From Ruminococcus sp. CAG:488 (GTDB lineage Bacteria > Bacillota > Clostridia > Oscillospirales > Acutalibacteraceae), in assembly GCA_000434055.1 (NCBI GenBank), contig HF999612.1:1-19615 (forward strand): 19,615 bases of DNA, read 5' to 3'. The notes beneath the pieces were generated by a model. That model was not told the DNA's origin and did no database searches. It saw nothing but the letters and a program-made list of their open reading frames with translations. Positions 1 through 7,402 of this stretch are shown piece by piece. A program made the position numbers and the translations under genes. The stretch's first letter is position 1. Every line of letters begins with the position of its first letter.

Positions 1-1149
1 AGATATCGGGTTGTTCCAAATAACGACATTACAAGAATGGACTGGGCGGTAAAGCAAATCAAAGCCGCAAAGAAGCAAGGCAAAAAAGTTATAATGATCA
101 TGCACCACAACCTTCTTGAGCACAACCCGTTTCAGAAGCTGAACGAAAAAAACTATGTTGTTAATACCCCATATTCCTTTGCCGGACTTCTTGCCGACTT
201 GGGTGTTAAGCTTGTTTTTTCGGGTCATACACACTGCAACAATGTAAAATCATACACAAGCTTTCTTGGCAACACAATTTATGATTTCTCAATGTCAAGC
301 CTCGGCAACTTCCCCGCCGAATACAAATATTTTAACGTAACCGACAGTAAAATCAGCTATGAAACAAAGAAAATCAACCATATCGACGCAGACAAGCTTG
401 CCGAAGTTTGCAAAGGCTTCTCAAATGAAGCTCTCGAAATGATGAAGAATAATCTTCAAACATACACTTGGAGCATGTCTTATAGGGAGTATTCCGAGGA
501 CCTGAGAGAAAATATCTCCCCCGAAACGCTCGGCGTCGAAGAGTCAAGCGCACTTTATGCCAAGCTCAAACCTGTTACGGATACAATAAAGGAAATGTCC
601 GATACACCGATTTACGGCAAGGGAGGAATTCAAGAGCAAGCAGCGGCATACGGCCTTGAAATTCCCGACAGTGAGTATAAAACTCTCAATGATGCCATGA
701 CGCTGGCCATGCTCAGATGCAAAATCGGCGACAAGAGATATAATCTCAACTCGAATGATTTTACGGTTCTCATAAGGCTGCTTGCGTTCACCGTTCGTAA
801 ATCAATCGCCGCAACGGCAGACAGCGACATTCTTTCCGATGCAAACGAGATTCTTGGCAAGCTCGGCTATAAGGGCAGCGTTGCCGATAACTTGCTCCGC
901 GATTTCAGCGAGAAATACGGTTTTGCCACTCCCGAGGAAAAGGAGGCCCTTGCAATTGCCTACGGCCTTTGGGGCGGATACTTCAGTGATGTTGACGGAG
1001 TGGAAAACCGTGACGGTGCTATTCCCGGCTACGCAGTCAAGGAAGCCAATGAAAATCAGTTTATTGTTATGGCAAAAAAGCTCTTTAAGTTTGTTATAGA
1101 CCTTCTCAACAAGATTATTATCTCCTTTTATCCCGTTTTCGGCAAATAA
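1..1149 (+). CDS. Metallophosphoesterase, calcineurin-like, 5'-truncated by window edge
   Basis: The reading frame is open from base 1, so the gene begins upstream; the ATG at 37 is probably internal. Two late motifs of the calcineurin-like phosphoesterase fold are visible: an M-H-H-N segment (about residues 22-25 counting from the ATG at 37) and G-H-T-H (about 63-66), which supply metal-binding histidines. The first metal motifs (DxH, GDxxD, GNHD) must lie outside the window. A roughly 250-residue C-terminal region follows that I do not recognise. The protein ends in a hydrophobic, aromatic tail (last ~22 residues) ending in F-G-K. The substrate cannot be told. Secretion is plausible from the long extra domain and the tail, but the N-terminus needed to show a signal peptide is missing. 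The gene precedes the rplJ promoter and no hairpin terminator is obvious between them. Confidence 0.8.
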   Translation, partial: RYRVVPNNDITRMDWAVKQIKAAKKQGKKVIMIMHHNLLEHNPFQKLNEKNYVVNTPYSFAGLLADLGVKLVFSGHTHCNNVKSYTSFLGNTIYDFSMSSLGNFPAEYKYFNVTDSKISYETKKINHIDADKLAEVCKGFSNEALEMMKNNLQTYTWSMSYREYSEDLRENISPETLGVEESSALYAKLKPVTDTIKEMSDTPIYGKGGIQEQAAAYGLEIPDSEYKTLNDAMTLAMLRCKIGDKRYNLNSNDFTVLIRLLAFTVRKSIAATADSDILSDANEILGKLGYKGSVADNLLRDFSEKYGFATPEEKEALAIAYGLWGGYFSDVDGVENRDGAIPGYAVKEANENQFIVMAKKLFKFVIDLLNKIIISFYPVFGK

Positions 1150-1173
1150 TTTGCTTAAAATTAAAAATAAGTA

Positions 1174-1202
1174 TTGACAAAAATCCAAACGTGTGCTAAT
1201 AT
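1174..1202 (+). promoter_or_regulatory. Sigma-A promoter of rplJ-rplL
   Basis: The -35 box TTGACA (1174-1179) matches consensus and is followed by a 17-bp spacer and the -10 box TAATAT (1197-1202). A TGC immediately upstream of the -10 makes it an extended -10. Transcription should start near 1209, just before the structured leader. This is the strongest promoter in the window, as expected for a ribosomal protein operon. Confidence 0.85.
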
Positions 1203-1208
1203 AACTAA

Positions 1209-1358
1209 GCTGTTCTTTTCAAAGACAGCAGGTGCAAAACAGCGTAATGGTTTTAACAGACCGCCTGCCGAGAATGGGAGCATACGATAACCGAGCTATT
1301 CGGATCAATATTTGTATGTCATATCCCTGTTCACGGTGAGTGGACAGGGATTTATTTT
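1209..1358 (+). promoter_or_regulatory. Ribosomal protein L10 leader (autoregulatory RNA)
   Basis: Long untranslated leader between the promoter and rplJ. It carries the pattern of the Firmicutes L10 leader: GCAGG (1228-1232) pairs with CCTGC (1264-1268) and is followed by CGAG. A second stem pairs CATAC (1281-1285) with GTATG (1314-1318) and encloses a CCGA/TCGG hairpin (1291-1294 with 1300-1303). The leader ends in an intrinsic terminator before rplJ. In this family, the L10-L12 complex binds the leader and lowers expression of its own operon. The match was made by eye from sequence and position, not with a covariance model. Confidence 0.75.
1323..1358 (+). terminator. Attenuator terminator in the rplJ leader
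   Basis: A 12-bp stem pairs 1323-1334 with 1340-1351 (one G-T pair) around a GGTGA loop and is followed by a T-rich tract (1351-1358). It lies between promoter and rplJ, about 40 bases before the start codon, so it probably stops transcription when the upstream leader is in its L10-bound form. Confidence 0.8.
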
Positions 1359-1399
1359 CGTTTACACGCACCTATTTCATTGCATGAGAGGTGAAAAAA

Positions 1400-1909
1400 A
1401 TGCCAAGTGCAAGCGTATTGGAACAGAAGAAGCAGATAGTTGCTTCCGTAGCAGACAGAATCAGCAATTCATGCGCAGGTGTAATCGTAGATTACAAGGG
1501 AATTTCCGTTGCCGACGATACAGCTCTTCGTAAGGAGCTTCGTGAAGCAGGAGTTGAGTACACAGTTGTTAAGAACACTCTCCTCAAGCTCGCAATCAAC
1601 GGTACGTCCCTCGAAAGCATGGGTGAGGTTCTTGACGGAACAACAGCTCTCGCAACTTCCAAGGACGACTATGTAGCCGCAGCCCGTATCCTCAACAAGT
1701 ATGCAGAGGATCACGAGAACTTCAAGCTTAAAGCAGGTTACCTCGACGGTGAGGTAATGACGATGGAGAAGCTCAAGGATCTTGCAAACCTTCCCTCGAG
1801 AGAAACATTGCTCTCTATGGTTGCAAATGTATTCAGCGCACCTATCGCAGGCTTTGCTCGTGCTGTTCAGGCTATCGCCGATAAGGCAGAGGCTCCCGCT
1901 GAGGCTTAA
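1400..1909 (+). CDS. rplJ: 50S ribosomal protein L10
   Basis: Ribosomal protein L10 (uL10) anchors L7/L12 dimers to 23S rRNA to form the stalk that recruits translation GTPases. The 169-residue product starts M-P-S-A-S-V-L-E-Q-K-K and shows typical L10 features: the D-Y-K-G segment near residue 30, V-V-K-N-T-L-L near 57-63, and an Ala/Glu-rich C-terminus. An in-frame GTG lies nine bases upstream at 1391, but it is part of the Shine-Dalgarno GAGAGGTG (1386-1393). That site sits six bases from the ATG at 1400, so the ATG is the better start. It is followed after 55 bases by rplL, and the two are controlled by the upstream leader. Unlike many clostridia, no rplK-rplA lies upstream and no rpoB downstream. 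Confidence 0.95.
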   Translation: MPSASVLEQKKQIVASVADRISNSCAGVIVDYKGISVADDTALRKELREAGVEYTVVKNTLLKLAINGTSLESMGEVLDGTTALATSKDDYVAAARILNKYAEDHENFKLKAGYLDGEVMTMEKLKDLANLPSRETLLSMVANVFSAPIAGFARAVQAIADKAEAPAEA

Positions 1910-1964
1910 TTGTCAGCGAAACTAAAATTAAAAAATTACTAAATTATTACGGAGGTAAATTACC

Positions 1965-2336
1965 ATGGCATCAGAGAAAATTAATGCTATCGTTGAAGAG
2001 TTGAAGACTCTTTCAGTTCTTGAGCTTTCAGAGCTCGTACACGCAGTAGAGGATGAGTTCGGCGTATCAGCTGCAGCAGCAGTTGTAGCAGGTCCGGCAG
2101 CAGCAGGCCCGGCAGTTGAGGAGAAGACAGAGTTTGACGTTATCCTCAAGAGCGCAGGCGCACAGAAGATCAAGGTTGTTAAGGCAGTTAAGGACATCAC
2201 AGGTCTTGGACTTGCTGAGGCAAAGGCTCTTGTTGACGGCGCACCGAAGGCTGTTAAGGAAGGCGCTTCTAAGGACGAGGCTGAGGACATCAAGGCTAAG
2301 CTCGAGGAAGTCGGCGCAGAGATCGAACTCAAGTAA
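1965..2336 (+). CDS. rplL: 50S ribosomal protein L7/L12
   Basis: L7/L12 (bL12) is the multi-copy stalk protein that binds and stimulates EF-Tu, EF-G, IF2 and RF3. The 123-residue product has the expected layout: an N-terminal dimerisation helix region (I-V-E-E-L-K-T-L-S-V-L-E-L-S-E-L), an Ala/Pro/Gly-rich hinge around residues 38-52, and the globular C-terminal domain with E-K-T-E-F-D-V, K-I-K-V-V-K-A-V-K and G-L-G-L-A-E-A-K. The ATG is preceded by a strong GGAGG site. It is the second and last gene of the rplJ operon, closed by a terminator 20 bases after the stop. Confidence 0.96.
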   Translation: MASEKINAIVEELKTLSVLELSELVHAVEDEFGVSAAAAVVAGPAAAGPAVEEKTEFDVILKSAGAQKIKVVKAVKDITGLGLAEAKALVDGAPKAVKEGASKDEAEDIKAKLEEVGAEIELK

Positions 2337-2356
2337 GTTTGTTTCAACAAAAAATC

Positions 2357-2386
2357 AAGCTCTCGGATTTTTCCGGGAGCTTTTTT
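2357..2386. terminator. Bidirectional intrinsic terminator after rplL
   Basis: A 10-bp stem (2357-2366 with 2373-2382, one G-T pair) with loop ATTTTT is followed by a T-run on the plus strand (2381-2386). An A-rich flank at 2350-2354 gives a T-run on the minus strand. It therefore serves both rplL and the convergent metallophosphoesterase gene that ends at 2397. Confidence 0.85.
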
Positions 2387-2396
2387 CTGTCTGTAA

Positions 2397-3089
2397 TTAA
2401 AATTTTCTTATCAATTTCGGGCAAAAGCTTAAGTAATCGGCGGAGATAAGATCAAAATTCACTCCGTCGCTTTCCCCTCTGAATGCCCAGTTTACGGAAT
2501 TGCCGTGAAGGTGTCCGTAATAGCAGTTCCTAATCTGCTCCTCAACCAATGTATCATAAATCTCATGGCAGGTCTCGGTCAAACTTATCGGCGGATAATG
2601 AAGAAATGCGATAACCTCGCCGCCGAGCTTTTTTGCTTCGGCAATGCTCGTTTTCAGCCTGCCGACTTCACGCGCAAGAACCTTTTGATCCTCATCCTTT
2701 GAGCAATCGAAGAACCAGCCTCTTGTGCCGCAAACTGCAACATTGTCCACTTTATACGCATTATTAAAAAGAATTTTTATGCTTTCGATTCCATTTTCTT
2801 TCAAAAATTTTTCGGTCTTGCTCTTAGTTGACCACCAATAATCGTGGTTGCCTTTTGTAATAATCTTCGTTCCGTTCAGCTTATTCAAAAAACGAAAATC
2901 CTCCAATGTGTCTTCAAGCTTCATTCCCCACGAAATATCACCGGCGATTACAACGGTATCTCTTTCCGTTACAACAGCGTTCCAGTTTTTTTCAAGTCTT
3001 TTTTCATAGTCCTGCCAACCGCTGAAAACATTCATCGGCTTATCCGTACCAAAAGAAAGATGCGTATCTGCAATGGCAAATAATGACAT
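2397..3089 (-). CDS. Small cytoplasmic metallophosphoesterase
   Basis: A complete 230-residue calcineurin-like phosphoesterase with all core metal motifs in order: A-D-T-H-L near residue 8, G-D-I-S-W-G near 50, G-N-H-D-Y-W-W near 80, L-H-Y-P-P near 163 and G-H-L-H-G near 192. It has no signal peptide or membrane segment, so it is likely cytoplasmic. It resembles a class of small bacterial predicted phosphohydrolases whose physiological substrate I cannot name. The start is fixed by a very strong site (GAGGAGGTGAAGAA) just before the ATG. It diverges from the DUF1540 gene, sharing a 94-base intergenic region with a palindrome, and it converges on rplL. Confidence 0.88.
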   Translation of the reverse strand: MSLFAIADTHLSFGTDKPMNVFSGWQDYEKRLEKNWNAVVTERDTVVIAGDISWGMKLEDTLEDFRFLNKLNGTKIITKGNHDYWWSTKSKTEKFLKENGIESIKILFNNAYKVDNVAVCGTRGWFFDCSKDEDQKVLAREVGRLKTSIAEAKKLGGEVIAFLHYPPISLTETCHEIYDTLVEEQIRNCYYGHLHGNSVNWAFRGESDGVNFDLISADYLSFCPKLIRKF

Positions 3090-3144
3090 TTCTTCACCTC
3101 CTCAAAAAAAGAATAAAAAACGAGATTAAGCAGATAATATAAGC

Positions 3145-3158
3145 GTGAAACGTTTCAC
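3145..3158. promoter_or_regulatory. 14-bp perfect palindrome, candidate operator
   Basis: GTGAAACGTTTCAC is perfectly self-complementary with a central CG, the form of many LacI/GalR-family operators. It lies between two divergent genes: 25 bases before the DUF1540 start and 55 bases before the metallophosphoesterase start, next to AT-rich stretches that could be -10 boxes on either strand. The half-site spacing is one base shorter on each side than a CcpA cre box, so it is not a standard cre. No regulator gene lies in the window. Confidence 0.5.
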
Positions 3159-3183
3159 AAATCTAAAAAAGGGGTAATTTGCA

Positions 3184-3351
3184 ATGAAGCACGAAATTAA
3201 AGATATCAAGTGCCATGCCAGCAACTGCATCTATAACGAAGAGGGTTGCAAGTGCGTAGCCGGTAAAATCGAAGTCGGCCCGTCAAGCGCTTGCACCTGC
3301 GCGGAAACAATCTGCGCAACCTTTGAGCCAAGCAGCGACGTAAGCAAGTAA
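3184..3351 (+). CDS. DUF1540 cysteine-rich small protein
   Basis: A 55-residue protein beginning M-K-H-E-I-K-D-I-K-C. It contains seven cysteines (residues 10, 15, 22, 24, 37, 39, 44) and a histidine at 11. The pattern C-x4-C-x6-C-x-C, then K-I-E-V, then A-C-x-C, then I-C-A-T-F matches the DUF1540 family found mainly in clostridia and other Firmicutes. The cysteines suggest metal (probably zinc) binding, but the function of the family is not established. An AAGGGG site (3169-3174) lies nine bases before the ATG. The gene is monocistronic, ends at a good hairpin (3368-3416), and may be controlled by the palindrome at 3145-3158. Confidence 0.85.
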   Translation: MKHEIKDIKCHASNCIYNEEGCKCVAGKIEVGPSSACTCAETICATFEPSSDVSK

Positions 3352-3367
3352 AACTTCTTTAAAAGGG

Positions 3368-3416
3368 ACTGTCACATCAAGGCTGTATATCACAGGCTTA
3401 ATGTGACAGTTTTCTT
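3368..3416 (+). terminator. Terminator after the DUF1540 gene
   Basis: A perfect 10-bp outer stem (ACTGTCACAT at 3368-3377 with ATGTGACAGT at 3401-3410) encloses an inner stem (AAG and CTGT pairing with ACAG and CTT around one mismatch). It is followed by TTTTCTT. It lies 16 bases after the stop codon. It may also stop the convergent gene ending at 3451, though the minus-strand T-run is weaker. Confidence 0.8.
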
Positions 3417-3450
3417 CAATTAAACTGCATTGCCGAAAATCAAGCGAATG

Positions 3451-4674
3451 TTACATAACAAACACAGAATTGACCTCATCGCTGCACGGACCGCCAAGCT
3501 TCGGCTTTCCGGCACTGTTAAGGCCGAGCATACCGTGATTTGCAAAGAATTCGGTTTCAACAACATTTACCTTGTTCAAATTCTTGAGCTGGGTCGCTTT
3601 TGTTCCCGTAACATTTCCGATTCCCTTGACATACATATATGAGCAATTACCACCGTTGATAACTACGGCATTTTTTGCACCGTATTTCAAAAGAAGATCG
3701 GCAATCGTATTCAACGGCATAAATTCGGCAACCGCAAAAATGTATTTGTTTGTGCTAATTTGAGCAAGAACCGTACGGTTGTGATAATAAGACTCACTGT
3801 TGTCTATCTTTTTGCCGTTCTTAATAAGAACATAATGATATCTGACCGTATTAAACACACCGTCTTTGATAAGCTGATTCTGATTCTGCTTATTAAGCGG
3901 GCCGTAATCGCACTTGCCGTTTCTGTACAAACGCATAACCTCTCTGCCCGCTCCGTTCTGGAAATATGCGTTACCGTTTTTTATCGCCATAGCCGTGGCT
4001 GCGCTGGTTGATTCGCCGTTGATAGCCACCAATGCGCCAACCTTTTTGGAGATATCCTCCTGCTTGCTCTTTGTGGTTCCGAGAACCACCGATGTAATGG
4101 CATATTTAACCGTTGTCGGAGCACATGAAACAATGGCAACATTGCAAATCGGTTGATATGTAACGCTCTTAGATGAAACATCCAATGCACTGTCCTGACT
4201 CTTTAAAAAGTTCTGCGTGATTTTAGGACCGTATGCAACCTTATGGATCTCAACGCTTGAAACTTTGGATGAAATCCGCCATGCGCGCTGAATTGTTCCT
4301 GCATAATGAGTTACAGATGACGGAGAAACCTCCTTGACGGCAGACGGGGTAAACTGAACCGGCTTTGTCGTTGTCGGCTTCGCCGTTGTTGTATAGTTCT
4401 TGGGGTCATCCAGGCCGACGCATATTCTGAGTATAATAAGTGCATCGGCAGTGTTTATCTTTCCGTCATGATTTAAGTCACCGGGAGACATATCCTTGAT
4501 ACCCGTGGAAAGTCCTACGGAATATCGAAGAACGATCAATGCATCCGACGAGTTTGCCCTGCCGTCGCCGTTAATGTCGCCGACAACACTTGAAGCATTG
4601 GTCACAAAGATGTTGCAGAACACAACAGAAAAAATAACAATAAATGAAACCAAGCTGAGAACATGCTTTTTCAT
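3451..4674 (-). CDS. Secreted dockerin protein with phosphodiester glycosidase (NAGPA)-like domain
   Basis: A 407-residue secreted protein. Residues 1-28 form a signal peptide (M-K-K-H, then a long hydrophobic core). Residues 31-91 are a type I dockerin-like module with two Ca-binding loops (G-D-I-N-G-D-G at 32-38, G-D-L-N-H-D-G at 65-71), each followed by a helix ending A-L-I-x-L-R. A Thr/Pro/Lys linker (about 92-118) follows, then a domain resembling the NAGPA (phosphodiester glycosidase) family: V-A-I-N-G near the domain start, R-T-V-L-A-Q, and I-N-G-G-N-C-S near 339-345. In many NAGPA-like proteins that last motif reads L-D-G-G-G-S; here Asn340 replaces Asp and Asn343 replaces Gly, so activity is uncertain. 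Relatives remove sugar caps from phosphodiesters. The ATG at 4674 has GAGAGGG upstream; the GTG at 4683 falls inside that site. It lies 101 bases downstream of thrC. Confidence 0.8.
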   Translation of the reverse strand: MKKHVLSLVSFIVIFSVVFCNIFVTNASSVVGDINGDGRANSSDALIVLRYSVGLSTGIKDMSPGDLNHDGKINTADALIILRICVGLDDPKNYTTTAKPTTTKPVQFTPSAVKEVSPSSVTHYAGTIQRAWRISSKVSSVEIHKVAYGPKITQNFLKSQDSALDVSSKSVTYQPICNVAIVSCAPTTVKYAITSVVLGTTKSKQEDISKKVGALVAINGESTSAATAMAIKNGNAYFQNGAGREVMRLYRNGKCDYGPLNKQNQNQLIKDGVFNTVRYHYVLIKNGKKIDNSESYYHNRTVLAQISTNKYIFAVAEFMPLNTIADLLLKYGAKNAVVINGGNCSYMYVKGIGNVTGTKATQLKNLNKVNVVETEFFANHGMLGLNSAGKPKLGGPCSDEVNSVFVM

Positions 4675-4775
4675 AAGAAACACCCTCTCAATATTTTACT
4701 TTATTCAAACAGCACAAAGCTGTTTAATAACTAAATCCTGCCTTTTTCATCCGGCGTATCTCTAATAATATAGAA

Positions 4776-6269
4776 TTATTTCAGCAAATCAAATACGACC
4801 TGCTCCATATCCTCTTTCTTGCAGCAGCCGGTAAATCTCGGGGTTTTGCCCTTAAGGTTTGCAAGCTGCGGCGGACATACCTCTCCCGTCTCGTCATGCA
4901 GAGCCGTAACCATCTCGAACTCATCAAGATTTTCGGTCATGCCGGGACGAACAGCGTCAAGAACTGCCTTGCTGAATTTAAACGGGTTAGCCGTTGAAGC
5001 TATAACAGTCGGGGTTGTGTCTCCCGTTCTCTTAGCATAGTCCTCATAAACGGAGACTGCAACTGCCGTATGTGTATCGCAAAGATATTTGTGCTCATTA
5101 AATTCCTTGGCAATGCAAGCCTTGGTGCCGTTATCGTCACAGCAGCCTGCATCGAACAGCTCAGAAAGCTTTGCAAAAACATCGTCACTTACCTTGTATG
5201 AGCCTTTTGAAGATAGCTCGCCCATCCACTCTCTGACAATGGCATCATCCATGCCTGAGAGAAGGAAAAGAAGTCTTTCAAGATTCGATGAAATAAGAAT
5301 ATCCATTGACGGCGAAACGGTCGTGTAGAAATCTCTTACACGGTTATAGGTTCCCGTCCTGAGGAAGTCTGTCAAAACATTGTTCGCATTGGAGGCGCAG
5401 ACAAGCTTTTTGATAGGCACGCCCATCTCCTTTGCATAGTAAGCGGCAAGAATATTACCGAAGTTGCCCGTGGGAACAACAACATTGATCTCGTCACCCG
5501 CTTTGATATCGCCCTTGTTGAGCATCTCGCAATAGGCGGATACATAGTAAACAATCTGCGGAACAAGACGTCCCCAGTTGATTGAGTTTGCCGACGAGAA
5601 CATCATGCCCTGCTCGGCAAGCTTTGCGGCAACCGACTTGTCCGTAAAAATCTTTTTTACTCCCGTCTGTGCGTCATCAAAATTACCCTCGATAGCGCAA
5701 ACGCCGACATTTGAGCCCTCCTGGGTCGTCATCTGAAGCTTCTGCATCGGAGAAACGCCGTCATTGGGGTAGAATACAAGAATCTTTGTGTTCTTGACGT
5801 CCTTGAAGCCTTCAAGCGCTGCCTTGCCCGTATCGCCGGAGGTTGCGACAAGAATAACTATCTGCTTGCCCGGCTCACTCTTTGCTGAGGCAACGGTAAG
5901 AAGATGCGGAAGAAGCTGAAGAGCCATATCCTTGAATGCACAGGTCGGGCCCTTCCACAGCTCAAGGATTTCAACGCCTTTTGTCAATGTATGAAGCGGC
6001 GCAATTTTATCGCTTGAAAATTTACCCTCTCCGTAGGCGCCGTTAACGCAGGAATCAATCTCCTCGGGGGTAAAGTCCGTAAGATAAAGTGAAAGTATTT
6101 CCTTTGCTCTTTCTATATAATCGCAGTCGGCAAGACGCACGATATCGTCCATTGTTATATGAGGGATCTCCTCAGGTACAAACAAACCTCCCTCGGCAGA
6201 AATGCCGTGAGAAATCGCCTGTGAGGAAGTTACCTTTATGCTCTTATCTCTTGTGCTTGTGTAAAACAT
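4776..6269 (-). CDS. thrC: Threonine synthase
   Basis: A PLP enzyme that converts O-phosphohomoserine to threonine and phosphate, the last step of threonine synthesis. The 497-residue length and sequence fit the longer threonine synthase class. Visible features are the N-terminal M-F-Y-T-S-T-R, the G-x-S-A-E-G-G-L-F-V-P element (about 22-32), the PLP lysine in T-C-A-F-K-D-M-A (Lys113), the phosphate-binding A-T-S-G-D-T-G-K-A-A (about 142-151), and S-S-A-N-S-I-N-W-G-R. The start ATG has AAAGGAGAGG about six bases upstream. It has its own promoter (6300-6328) and is separate from other threonine genes here. No T-box or other riboswitch fits in the short leader (about 25 bases). Confidence 0.95.
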   Translation of the reverse strand: MFYTSTRDKSIKVTSSQAISHGISAEGGLFVPEEIPHITMDDIVRLADCDYIERAKEILSLYLTDFTPEEIDSCVNGAYGEGKFSSDKIAPLHTLTKGVEILELWKGPTCAFKDMALQLLPHLLTVASAKSEPGKQIVILVATSGDTGKAALEGFKDVKNTKILVFYPNDGVSPMQKLQMTTQEGSNVGVCAIEGNFDDAQTGVKKIFTDKSVAAKLAEQGMMFSSANSINWGRLVPQIVYYVSAYCEMLNKGDIKAGDEINVVVPTGNFGNILAAYYAKEMGVPIKKLVCASNANNVLTDFLRTGTYNRVRDFYTTVSPSMDILISSNLERLLFLLSGMDDAIVREWMGELSSKGSYKVSDDVFAKLSELFDAGCCDDNGTKACIAKEFNEHKYLCDTHTAVAVSVYEDYAKRTGDTTPTVIASTANPFKFSKAVLDAVRPGMTENLDEFEMVTALHDETGEVCPPQLANLKGKTPRFTGCCKKEDMEQVVFDLLK

Positions 6270-6299
6270 ATTACCTCTCCTTTGGTAAGTTCTAAACTA

Positions 6300-6328
6300 A
6301 TTGTATCATAAGTAAAAAAACAATTCAA
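6300..6328 (-). promoter_or_regulatory. Sigma-A promoter of thrC
   Basis: On the minus strand, TTGAAT (6323-6328), a 17-bp spacer and TACAAT (6300-6305), with TGA just before the -10 (extended -10). It lies about 30 bases upstream of the thrC start, giving a short leader. Confidence 0.7.
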
Positions 6329-6351
6329 TGAAATATTATAAAAAACAGCAA

Positions 6352-6717
6352 TTAAATGCCTTCCGTAAACGCATTTTCAATGTAATTTATCTTTATGAGA
6401 TTAAACCCACCGTCAAGAAAAACCTCGCAGACATCAAATCGCGGCTGCTTTCCGTTCGGATAGGCTTTCATAAAAAGCTTCGAGGTTGATATCAGCTTTT
6501 CCTGCTTTGAAAAATCAACCGCCTCTTTCGGCTCATACAGCCTTTCCTCGCCTCTCGTCTTGACCTCAACAAAGCACATATAATTCCCTTTTTGTGCAAT
6601 GATATCGATCTCGCCCAAGCGGGATCGAAAGTTAGCCGTAATAATTCTGTAGCCGTTGTCTCTGAGATATCTTGCGGCAAAAATTTCTCCCCAAACACCC
6701 GATTTATTTATTTTCAT
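6352..6717 (-). CDS. YraN/UPF0102 family endonuclease-like protein
   Basis: A 121-residue protein of the YraN (UPF0102) family, which has a restriction-endonuclease-like fold and is commonly encoded next to rnhB. It shows the family order: G-x-x-G-E-x-x-A-A-R-Y-L (about 8-19), F-R-S-R-L-G-E-I-D-I-I-A (about 30-41) and F-V-E-V-K-T-R (about 49-55). These D...E-x-K residues form the nuclease-like active site of the superfamily; the cellular role is not settled. Its start overlaps the end of rnhB by 14 bases, showing translational coupling. It is the last gene of the rplS-to-yraN cluster; thrC follows with its own promoter. Confidence 0.9.
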   Translation of the reverse strand: MKINKSGVWGEIFAARYLRDNGYRIITANFRSRLGEIDIIAQKGNYMCFVEVKTRGEERLYEPKEAVDFSKQEKLISTSKLFMKAYPNGKQPRFDVCEVFLDGGFNLIKINYIENAFTEGI

Positions 6718-7327
6718 AGTATTTCCTCAAAAACGACATCCTGTGAATTTCCGAAGCGCCGTATTTATCCAGCATTTCATAATGAAGCTTTGTTCCGTAA
6801 CCCTTGTGCTTCGCAAATTGATATTCCGGATATTTTTTATCCATTTCAAGCATGAAGCGATCCCTTGTCACCTTTGCAAGAATCGAAGCTGCGGCAATCG
6901 ACATTGAATTTGCGTCACCCTTAACAATTGTTCTTGTCGGAATACCGAGACCGGGATCACGGTTCCCGTCAACGAGCGCCATATCCGGTCTTACGCTCAA
7001 TCCACGAAAGGCACGGTTCATCGCAAGATATGTGGCCTGAAGAATATTTATCTCATCAATTTCCTTTTCGTCGGCGGTCGCAATAGAATAGGCAACGGCA
7101 GTCTCCTTTATCACGTCAAAAAGCTGCTCACGCTTTTTTTCGGTGAGCTTTTTGGAATCGTTGACTCCCTCGATTATACAGCCGTCGGGAAGAATAACCG
7201 CCGCCGCACAAACCGGTCCTGCGAGTGGGCCTCTGCCGGCTTCGTCAATTCCGCAGACTATGTTATAACCGTCCGCTTTGGCTTCGTTTTCATATTTGAA
7301 CCAGTCAATTTTTACTTCCGTTTTCAT
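6704..7327 (-). CDS. rnhB: Ribonuclease HII
   Basis: RNase HII cuts RNA-DNA hybrids, including single ribonucleotides in DNA. The product (207 residues from the chosen start) has the signature G-I-D-E-A-G-R-G-P-L-A-G-P (about 26-38, catalytic Asp28 and Glu29), V-N-D-S-K-K-L, A-L-V-D-G-N-R-D, K-G-D-A, and A-A-S-I-L-A-K-V-T-R-D-R. Start choice is uncertain: a TTG (7342) and ATGs at 7336 and 7327 are in frame. The ATG at 7327 is the only one with a purine-rich site (GGGG) at sensible distance, and M-K-T... leads directly into the conserved W-F-K-Y-E segment. It overlaps yraN. The tandem repeat upstream separates it from rbgA. Confidence 0.93.
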   Translation of the reverse strand: MKTEVKIDWFKYENEAKADGYNIVCGIDEAGRGPLAGPVCAAAVILPDGCIIEGVNDSKKLTEKKREQLFDVIKETAVAYSIATADEKEIDEINILQATYLAMNRAFRGLSVRPDMALVDGNRDPGLGIPTRTIVKGDANSMSIAAASILAKVTRDRFMLEMDKKYPEYQFAKHKGYGTKLHYEMLDKYGASEIHRMSFLRKYYENK

Positions 7328-7343
7328 TGCGGTCATCCCCAAA

Positions 7344-7364
7344 TTAGATTTTAGATGTTAGATT
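7344..7364. repeat. Three 7-bp direct repeats TTAGATK
   Basis: TTAGATT, TTAGATG and TTAGATT follow without gaps (7344-7350, 7351-7357, 7358-7364), directly upstream of the rnhB start region. They lie 38 bases from the large tandem repeat. I know of no function; a short expansion or the edge of an inserted element are both possible. Confidence 0.6.
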
Positions 7365-7402
7365 ATAGAGATCGGATGCGTAATCATAAAGAATCGTCTT
7401 TA

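Noticed and set aside
1312..1533. Small frame overlapping the rplJ leader
   Set aside because: It overlaps the attenuator and rplJ in another frame, with low-complexity, shadow-like sequence.
3145..3158. CcpA cre site
   Set aside because: The TG and CA ends are each one base closer to the central CG than in the cre consensus; kept only as a generic palindrome.
4701..4730. Terminator between thrC and the dockerin gene
   Set aside because: AAACAGC/GCTGTTT forms only 7 bp and no T-run follows on the minus strand, so read-through from thrC is possible.
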